This document shows, in pieces, positions 57,021 to 64,000 of a DNA stretch of 64,000 nt (position 1 is its first letter; each line of letters starts with the position of its first letter). The position numbers were made by a program, and so were the translations under genes. The DNA lies in assembly GCA_028641055.1 (NCBI GenBank), contig CM054062.1, forward strand, positions 14,627,639 to 14,691,638. The letters run 5' to 3'. Origin of the DNA: Alopecurus myosuroides (taxonomy: Eukaryota > Streptophyta > Magnoliopsida > Poales > Poaceae). The notes beneath the pieces were generated by a model. The model saw nothing but the letters and a program-made list of their open reading frames with translations. It searched no databases and was not told the origin of the DNA.

Positions 57021-57156
57021 CAGGAGGTTGCCGTGGTGGTTCTGACGACGGAGGACTGCCGCGGAGGGAACGAGGACGGCGGCGAGGATCTGGTCGACGG
57101 CGTGCTTGGCGGCGGTGTTCAAACGCGAGCGGAGACCGAGGGGGTTTCGTTCCCAC
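57021..57156 (-). other. Candidate LTR exon 1 of T2
   Basis: A GC-rich frame open up to CTCCTG/GTGAGC (GT at 57020-57019). In this frame the donor is in phase 1, exactly what exon 2 needs. The frame has no ATG between an in-frame TGA upstream and the donor (57156 is GTG), so either the first exon is untranslated or the start codon has been lost. Confidence 0.35.
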
Positions 57157-58159
57157 GCTCAGATAGGAGAGGGAAGCGGCATGGCGACGGCGGCGAGGGT
57201 GTATTCAGGCGGTGGTCGTCGGGGTGGAGATCAGAGAGGGGGAGAGCGACTGCGAGGAGAGAAAATGGAGGCGCGGCGCGGGGAGCGAGGGCCTAGGGGT
57301 TAGGGTTAGCTCCTAGGGTTCAGTGGGGATCTTATAGGGGGGTACGGGGTGCTGGTGGCCGCCGGAGTCGCGCGCGGTGCCGCGGTGGCGCCGGCCGATT
57401 TTCTGCCGTACTTCAAAAAGAAGACGGCACGAATCTCGAAGCGGTACGCGGCGCTTAGGAGGCCTGGGCTTGCGCGCGCGTAGGCTAGGTTGGGCTGGGC
57501 CGCTGCTATCTGCCGCGCGCTGCGTTAGGTGCTGCTCGTTTTATTTTTTCTTTCTGTTTTATTTTTTTTGTAGTTTTGCTTTTGGAAGAAAAAGCTAGGT
57601 TTTAGCTTAAGAAAAATTCCAGAAAAAATTTAGTTAAGCTAATTAGGTAATTAGAAACCACATTACAAGATTGGATTTCAAAAATTGACATTTTAAAATA
57701 ATGTTTGTATTTGAAATCAAATTGGATGAATTTTTAATATTAAACACAATATTGAAACAACAATTTTAATAGGGTTACCCCTAAGAATTAATGTGTTTAA
57801 GGATTACAATTGTTGGGTGAATTTCATGGTTTCAAATAGGTGCTGATTGAAATACATTGGATTTGAAATTGGAGTGAAATAGAATTAATTGATTGAAATA
57901 TTTGTTTGGTTTAAAGCAACAATTTGAGAAGTGATCAACAATGAATTGTTTGGAAGCAAAATGAGGTTTTTGATTTGCAATTATTTATTTGAAAAGATTG
58001 TAATAGACAAGTATGAAAACAACTGTTGATTAAAGATTGAATTTCATTAAGAAAACAATGCAACAGAACATAAGATGAGGATGATGCCATGATGCATTGC
58101 ATAAATTAAACAAGGAACAGAAACACTAGGTAGTTTTCATACTTGGATGTTACAAAACG

Positions 58160-58192
58160 CCCCCCCTTGAAGGAATCGCGCCCCGAGATTCC
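58160..58192 (-). other. Polypurine tract and pre-PPT hairpin of T2
   Basis: Plus-strand CCCCCCC at 58160-58166 is the inverse of the polypurine tract. GGAATCGCG (58172-58180), CCC, CGAGATTCC (58184-58192) form a 9-bp stem with one mismatch, adjoining the gag-pol stop codon (58195-58193). Confidence 0.85.
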
Positions 58193-61100
58193 TTACTGAG
58201 ATGTGAAAAGGTCCGGATACTTCTTGCGAAGATCCTCTTCGGTCTCCCACGTTGCCTCTTTATCAGAATGATGCGACCATTGGACTTTCAAGAACTTGGT
58301 GCTCTTGTTGCGAGTCTTACGCTCGGTCTCATCGAGAATACGAATAGTGTGCTCCTCATAAGATAGATCATCTTGCAGTTCAATGGAATCATGATCAACT
58401 GCACGATCTGGATCTTTGAAACACTTCTTGAGTTGTGACACGTGGAACACATCGTGCACTTTGGATAGTTTTTCTGGAAGTTCAAGACGATAAGCATTTT
58501 CTGCACGCCTTGAGAGAATGTTGAAGGGACCAATGTATCTTGGTGCAAGCTTTCCTTTCACACCAAAACGATGAGTGCCTCTGAGGGGAGTTACACGGAG
58601 ATATGCCTTATCACCAGGTGCATAGGTCATATCCCTGTGCTTGCTATCATAATAGCTCTTCTGACGAGACTGAGCAATCCTGAGATTGTCACGAATGATA
58701 CGAACTTTCTCCTCGGCTTCCTTAACAATGTCAGGGCCTAAAAGTGAACGTTCACCAGCTCCAGACCAATTGATTGGACTCCTGCATCTGCGACCATACA
58801 GTGCCTCAAATGGTGCCATGCCTAGGCTTGCCTGGTAGCTGTTGTTGTAGGAGAATTCAGCATATGGAAGGCAATCCTCCCATTTCATGCCAAAGGAGAT
58901 ACCACATGCTCTAAGCATATCCTCAAGAATCTGATTGACTCTTTCGACTTGCCCCTGAGACTGAGGGTGGTAAGTTGTGCTGAACAGAAGTTTGGTGCCC
59001 AATGCTTCTTGAAAACTCTTCCAGAAATGAGAAGTGAAGATACTTCCACGGTCTGAGCTTATTTCCAATGGAACACCATGAAGAGGAACGATCTTTGCTG
59101 TGTAGAGCTCTGCTAACTGGCTAGCTGAGATAGTTTCCTTTACAGCATAGAAGTGAGCAACCTTAGTGAGACGATCAATAACAACGAAGATTGCATCGTT
59201 GCCCTTCTTGGACTTTGGAAACCCAGTAACGAAGTCCATTTCAATCATGTCCCACTTCCACTCAGGAATTTTCAGAGGTTGTAGTAGACCTGCTGTTTTC
59301 TGATGGACTGCCTTAACACGTTGACAAACGTCGCATTCAGAAACGTATTGAGCAATTTCACGTTTCATGCCAGGCCACCAATACAGAGTCTTGAGATCCT
59401 GGTACATCTTTGTACTTCCAGGGTGGATGGATAGAGGAGTTTCATGAGCCTCCTTGAGAATGATATCCTTGAGACTTTGAATCTGAGGAACTGCAATGCG
59501 TCCTTCGAAGAACACAGTTCCCTTGTCATCAATTGAGAAGGACTTGAACTTATCACTGCCTTCCTTGATGTGCTCTACAATCTTCTTGATTTCATTATCA
59601 CGAAGTTGTTCAGAACGAATCTTGTCCTCGAGAGTTGGACTGGCTGTCAAGCTAGCAAGGTATCCTTCAGGGACAAGACCAAGGTTCAGCTTCTGGAATT
59701 CTTCATGAAGTGGAGGTTGGCTTTCCATGATCATGAGATTATTGCAATAGGATTTGCGACTGAGAGCATCGGCCATAACATTAGCCTTGCCTGGAGTGTA
59801 AGAAATGGTGAGATCAAAGTCTTTAATCTTCTCAATCCATCTCCTTTGCCTGAGGTTCAGATCTGGCTGAGTGAAGATGTATTTCAGACTCTTATGATCG
59901 GAAAAGATTTCAGTTTTGTTACCCAACAAGTATTGTCTCCATTTCTTGAGGGCAAACACAACTGCTGCAAGTTCAAGATCATGTGTGGGATAGTTTTTCT
60001 CATGTGGGTTCAACTGACGTGAAGCATAAGCCACAACTTGACGTGCTTGCATAAGAACTGCTCCTAGGCCTTGGAGAGATGCATCACAGAATATCTGGAA
60101 AGGTTTGGTAGTGTCGGGGCCAACTAGAACAGGTGTGGAAGTGAGTTTAGTCTTCAGGAGGTTGAAACTCTCATCACATTGTGGAGTCCAAACGAACTTT
60201 TTGTCCTTCTTTGTGAGATCAGTGATAGGTTTAGCAATCTTGGAAAAGTTTTGGACGAAACGACGGCAATAGCTAGCCAAGCCAAGAAAACTTCTGACTT
60301 GCTTCACCGTCTTAGGGGGTTTCCAATCAACAATTGCCTTAACCTTTTCAGGATCAATGGCTATGCCCTTGGCAGAGATGATATGACCAAGATATGCAAC
60401 TTCTGGAATCCAGAACTCACATTTGGAAAACTTGGCATATAGACGATGCTCGCGAAGTTTCATGAGAGTGAGACGAAGGTGTTCTCCATGCTCTTCCTCG
60501 GATTTTGAGTAGACTAGAATGTCATCAAGATATACCACAACGAACTTGTCGAGGTATTCATGGAAGACAGAATTCATGAGTCTTGAGAACGTTGCCGGTG
60601 CATTGGTGAGACCAAAGGACATGACGGTGTATTCATATAGACCGTAACGAGTGGTGAAAGCTGTCTTAGGAATATCTTCTTTTCTGATCTTTATCTGATG
60701 GTACCCCATCCTCAAGTCCAACTTTGAGAATATTGAGGCTCCAGCAAGTTGATCAAAAAGATCATCGATACGAGGAATTGGATACTTGTTCTTGATAGTT
60801 TTCTCGTTGAGAGGACGATAGTCAACCATGAGTCTTTTTGTTTGATCCTTCTTGGCAACAAACAGAGTTGGGCAACCCCAAGCGGAGGAACTAGGCTGAA
60901 TGTAACCTTTCTCCATGTACATATCGATTTGCTCCTTCAACAATTTCAGTTCAGGAGGAGCTATCTTGTATGGATGCTTAGAGATTGGAGCAGTACCTGG
61001 CTCAAGCTCGATCACGAACTCAACTGCTCTGTCCGGGGGCATCCCTGGCAACTCTTCTGGAAAGACGTCAGGGAATTCACAAACCACCGGAACATTTTCA

Positions 61101-62581
61101 ATTGCAGGAAGGGGTTTGGCATCGAGGTTGAACAGCTGAACAGAACTTGATCCATATGGAGAATAGACTATCTGGCCTGAAGTGTGGGAGAGAGTTATTG
61201 ACTTTTGAGCACAGTCAATTTTTGCTTTGTGGGTCTTCAACCAATCCATACCCAGGATGACATCAATGTCAGAATTTCCCAGCAACATGAGTGAAGCAAG
61301 GAATATGCGACCTCCAATTAGGATCTGATTGTCCATGCTTATCTTGGAAGTAATCATTTTAGTTCCCGGAGAGTGCACATAGATTTGATTGCTTAGTGGA
61401 ACCAGAGCTAAATTGTACGTTGTAGAAAAGATCTTTGACACAAACGAATGCGATGCTCCAGTATCAAACAACACTTTAGCTGGAATAGAGTTTACGGGTA
61501 ATATACCGAGAACGACGTCAGCAGCTTCCTCAGCTTTGTCGGCCTTGATATGGTTCACCCTCGCGTTCCTCCCGACAGGCCTGTTGTTGGAGTTGAAGGC
61601 TTTAGCCGGGGGAGCACGAACCATTGCCTGGTTGGTGTTGGGGCGAGGAGGTAGGGGTAGCTGCTTCTGAGTGCACTTATCAGCGTAGTGCCCAGTCTCC
61701 TTGCACTTGAAGCAAGTGACGACACGAGGAGGACCTGGCCTTGGCTGCCCCATTGGAATCCTCTGACCCTGCATCTGAGATGGGTTGGGTGGGCGGGGAC
61801 CAAAGCCTGGAGAAGCTTGGGCATTTGGAGCCCGAGTGACAGCACCATTTGGCACCCAGATGCGGCGCTTCTGCGGAGGGGTGGTCATGTTGGAGGAGGA
61901 ACCACCCTCACGCGAGTGCTTGCGGGACTCTTCGAACGCCTTGCGCCCATTCTCCTCATTGAGCGCGGTGTTCACAAGCTCCACGAAGTCCTTGCACTTG
62001 ATGTTGGTGAGAGCGTACTTTAGTTCCGGGTTAAAACCTCAGCGGAACCTTGCCATCTTCTTGGCTTCAGTGGACACTTCGTCACCAGCGTACCGAGCGA
62101 GACGATTGAACTCGTTCTGGTAGCCGAGGACGTCCAGCTTGCCCTGTCTGAGAGAGCAGAATTCCTCACGCATCCTTTCCATGAGACCATCCGGGATGTG
62201 GTGCTTCAGGAAGGCATCCTTGAAACATCCCCAGGTGATAGGAAAGCCAGCTCTCATGGTCTGGTAGTTCTCCCACCAAGTAGCTGCCTGACCCTTCAGT
62301 AGGTAGGTGGCATACTTGACCTTATCTTCCTCAGCAACATGAGCTATCTCCAGAGCCCTGTTGATCTCCCTGATCCAGTCATCAGCATCCAGAGGCTCAC
62401 GTGTTGCCACGAAAGCTCTCGGCCCCACGCTCAGAAACTCCTTAATGCTGACTCGCGGAGCATTCTGGTTGTGGTGCTGGTTAGCCTGGATCTGGGCCAT
62501 CTGTGTCACCACTTGGGTCATCTGAGCTAATAGTTCCCCCATTGGTGGTGGCGGAGGCGGGTTGTTCCTGGTTGGAGGCAT
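58193..62581 (-). pseudogene. gag-pol: gag-pol polyprotein of T2 (1462 codons), one nonsense codon
   Basis: ATG at 62581; stop at 58195-58193. In order: gag domain (residues about 60-180); CCHC knuckle [14 protein letters not shown] (290-303); protease DTG (373-375); reverse transcriptase with YLDD (684-687); RNase H (from about 830, '[11 protein letters not shown]'); integrase zinc finger and DDE core ('IEMDFVTGF', '[12 protein letters not shown]', '[11 protein letters not shown]'); and a C-terminal chromodomain ('[20 protein letters not shown]', '[17 protein letters not shown]'). The only break is a TGA at 62041-62039 (codon 181, in gag), where T1 has AGA. The chromodomain is intact, unlike T1. 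Single-frame gag-pol is usual for this lineage. Downstream of the stop the frame is open for 1263 codons, so the polymerase is well preserved. Confidence 0.95.
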
Positions 62582-62790
62582 CCTGAACAGAAATTCATTT
62601 TAGCACAACAACAGAAAAGGATAGACTTGGTAACCGAAAGATAGATTATTCCGACGCATGAATAGATAACCAACAGGTACATCATCGCATGCTCAAATAC
62701 ATCAGAATATCCAACAGACCAATACATGGTTCGAAAGACAAGGATAACTAATCATAGCTAGGAATGGATACATCGGTACTCCCATGCTCA

Positions 62791-63605
62791 TCACGCAGGA
62801 CGGCGGTGAGTAGTACGACGAGAGATACGGTGCGGAGGAATCCCCCGGAAGTAGGTATGACGACGATCCACGTAGAGCGGGACTGCCCTGAGAGCAACCC
62901 TCGGTGTGGTGAAGTAGAAAGCGTCGTCTCCCTGTGCTCCATAGCGGGGAATCCCTGTGTAACCAGCTCCGAGGTCGAGAAGTGGGCCTCTGATCGGCTC
63001 GTAACCTCCAGCATCTGGCAGCGGTAACCCAGCTGTCTGAACGATACGTGCAAAGCGCTCGTCTCCAACAAAGTCTGTGGTGTACGTCGCCAGACGGGTG
63101 AGAGCAAGGCGGAGCTGCTCCCTGACTGAGGCTAACTCCTGAGAAAGTGCGGAAGCAACTGCGTCACTGTGTCTCACGAACTGGGCAGTGGTGTGCAGCC
63201 TGGAGCTATCAGACTCGTAGGTATCCAGGTTGCTGTGGAGGGTGAAGTGAACTCCCGCTGCCGTGATGTAACCACGGGGGATGTGACGATAGATGGAATC
63301 ATCAACCCCCAGTAGTCAGCACGGAGGACGGTGAGACTCACGTATGCTGCCTGCTGCACGGCCATATCCACTGTGGAACCTACTGCCTCGTAGCGGTGGG
63401 CAATGCTCCTGCCATCATCCGACAGAATGTAGACGATAGCCCGGTAGCAGGTCTGGTCAAACTCTCGCTGCTGCTCGTAGACCTGGTACTCTGGTGCCCA
63501 ACGGAACCCCAGATAGGTAACCATGTCCCTCAGCATCTCCGGATAACCGGCGGTGCTCTCACAGCGAGTCATCCAAACCACCTGCGGGTAGAACCTGAGA
63601 TCCAT
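62791..63605 (-). pseudogene. T2 copy of the unrecognised ORF upstream of gag, frameshifted
   Basis: Homologous over its whole length to 20759-21574 in T1. Starts at the same ATG ('MDLRFYPQVV'). A single-base loss at about 63300-63310 (the codons after 'VLRADYWG') splits it into two frames; total length is one base short of the T1 gene. Both halves are otherwise open: 'FYPQVVWMTRCESTAGYPEM' to 'VLRADYWG', then 'RHSDAVASALSQELASVREQ' to the Arg-rich end 'TTHRRPA'. Many T1/T2 differences are silent. Confidence 0.85.
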
Positions 63606-63968
63606 CTGCAGATGATCGGGGAAGTTTCGATTAGACTGCGGTAGAAGAAAAAGGATGTGGAAAACAACAACAAGGTTCAACGGACGAAAAGGATGTTGAA
63701 AAGAACAGGATATTGAAGCAACATCGGGAAACTCTAGACCAAAAGTCCTGAGGTACTACAGAGAACCCAAAACACGTGAAATCCTAAGTTGAAAGTTTAG
63801 GTGAGAACAGAAAACATCGTTGCACTTCCTTACCAGAAAAGGGTGGGTGGGTGGGGAAAGAAGAAAAATGGCAGAATTCCTACTCTCACGTTTCATTTTT
63901 CCTATATAGCTACCAAATAGTTTCTAGACTCAACTGGGACCAGTAAAAAGGGATCCTACAGGCAGACA

Positions 63969-63981
63969 GGCTCTGATACCA
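63969..63981 (-). other. Primer binding site of T2 (tRNA-Met initiator type)
   Basis: The minus strand reads TGGTATCAGAGCC, followed, as in T1, by 'tgtctgcctg'. The LTR that should adjoin it is not recognisable in the remaining 19 bases. Confidence 0.88.
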
Positions 63982-64000
63982 ATTTTGGGTGAACTTTTTA

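Larger units (their letters stand above)
53657..58154 (-). repeat. 3' LTR of T2 (4498 bp)
   Basis: On the minus strand it starts TGTAACATCCAAG at 58154 and ends CAGGGTGCGACA at 53657. Minus-strand order: AT-rich 5' part, GC-rich block (56800-57480), tRNA-like module (56733-56781), intron-like AT stretch, acidic segments at 55509-55432 and 54206-54136, conserved 3' part. Same plan as the T1 LTR at clearly lower identity. Confidence 0.92.
53657..64000 (-). mobile_element. T2: Tekay/Del-type Ty3 chromovirus, minus strand, 5' end not in window
   Basis: The 3' LTR is 53657-58154, followed by polypurine tract, gag-pol (58193-62581), upstream ORF (62791-63605) and the tRNA-Met-type primer site (63969-63981). 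Proteins are closely similar to T1 but the LTR is longer and more diverged, so it is a sister subfamily. The last 19 bases (63982-64000), where a 5' LTR end reading TGTCGCACCC (plus strand) is expected, instead read 'attttgggtg...'. Confidence 0.9.

Overview
The window is a piece of a large grass genome, most likely Triticeae (wheat/barley/rye group). The reasons are the WHAM/Sabrina-like Athila LTR at the left end, the grass CACTA terminus, the MULE fused to a plant mobile domain, and very long-LTR Ty3 chromoviruses. I see no host gene, rRNA gene, functional tRNA gene or CRISPR array. Nearly all of the 64 kb is nested transposable elements, and every element gene has at least one break except one upstream ORF (20759-21574).

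Left third (1-16.3 kb): 1-4.0 kb is the 3' end of a plus-strand Athila-type Ty3 element (A1: non-coding tail, polypurine tract, 3' LTR). From 5.5 to 32 kb lies a minus-strand Athila element (A2). Its 5' LTR (30441-31970), tRNA-Asp-type primer site, gag, protease region, RNase H and integrase fragments survive, cut apart by younger insertions and a deletion that removed its reverse transcriptase. Two pieces of another long-LTR family (F) sit in it: a plus-strand LTR 3' fragment (4025-5530) and an inverted 7.8-kb LTR (6719-14505) that carries a 2-kb internal tandem duplication.

Middle: 16325-30090 is a complete Tekay/Del-type chromovirus (T1) inside A2 gag. It has 3.9-kb LTRs, a CCCAA target duplication, a tRNA-Met-type primer site, a 271-aa unrecognised ORF upstream of gag, then a gag-pol with two nonsense codons and a frameshift. 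From 31971 to about 45870 runs a decayed Tat-type Ty3 pol (R) with two RNase H regions. It is split by a 10.96-kb non-autonomous LTR element (N, 32985-43940, target duplication TCGGG) that has 3.6-kb LTRs and a 3.8-kb interior with no recognisable gag-pol.

Right third: 46.4-50.7 kb is a decayed mudrA-like MULE gene with a plant mobile domain, interrupted by a truncated minus-strand Ty1/copia pol. A CACTA element starts at 50727; its TNP2 transposase gene is cut at 53656 by a second Tekay-type element (T2, minus strand) that runs off the right edge. T2 has one nonsense codon in an otherwise open 1462-codon gag-pol and a frameshifted copy of the upstream ORF.

The most interesting signals are shared across the long-LTR families. 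(i) Inside the LTRs there are short open segments with splice-like borders: a GC-rich first exon ending at GTGAGC, a 78-nt acidic exon ending at a GC-type donor, and an acidic terminal exon, with matching phase and exon-2 length in T1 and T2. (ii) The extra ORF upstream of gag is conserved between T1 and T2. (iii) There is a tRNA-like A-box/B-box module in the T1 and T2 LTRs. (iv) A short hairpin sits immediately before the polypurine tract in T1, T2, N and F, which may indicate shared mobilisation signals. None of these could be tested here by alignment, RNA-seq or database search.
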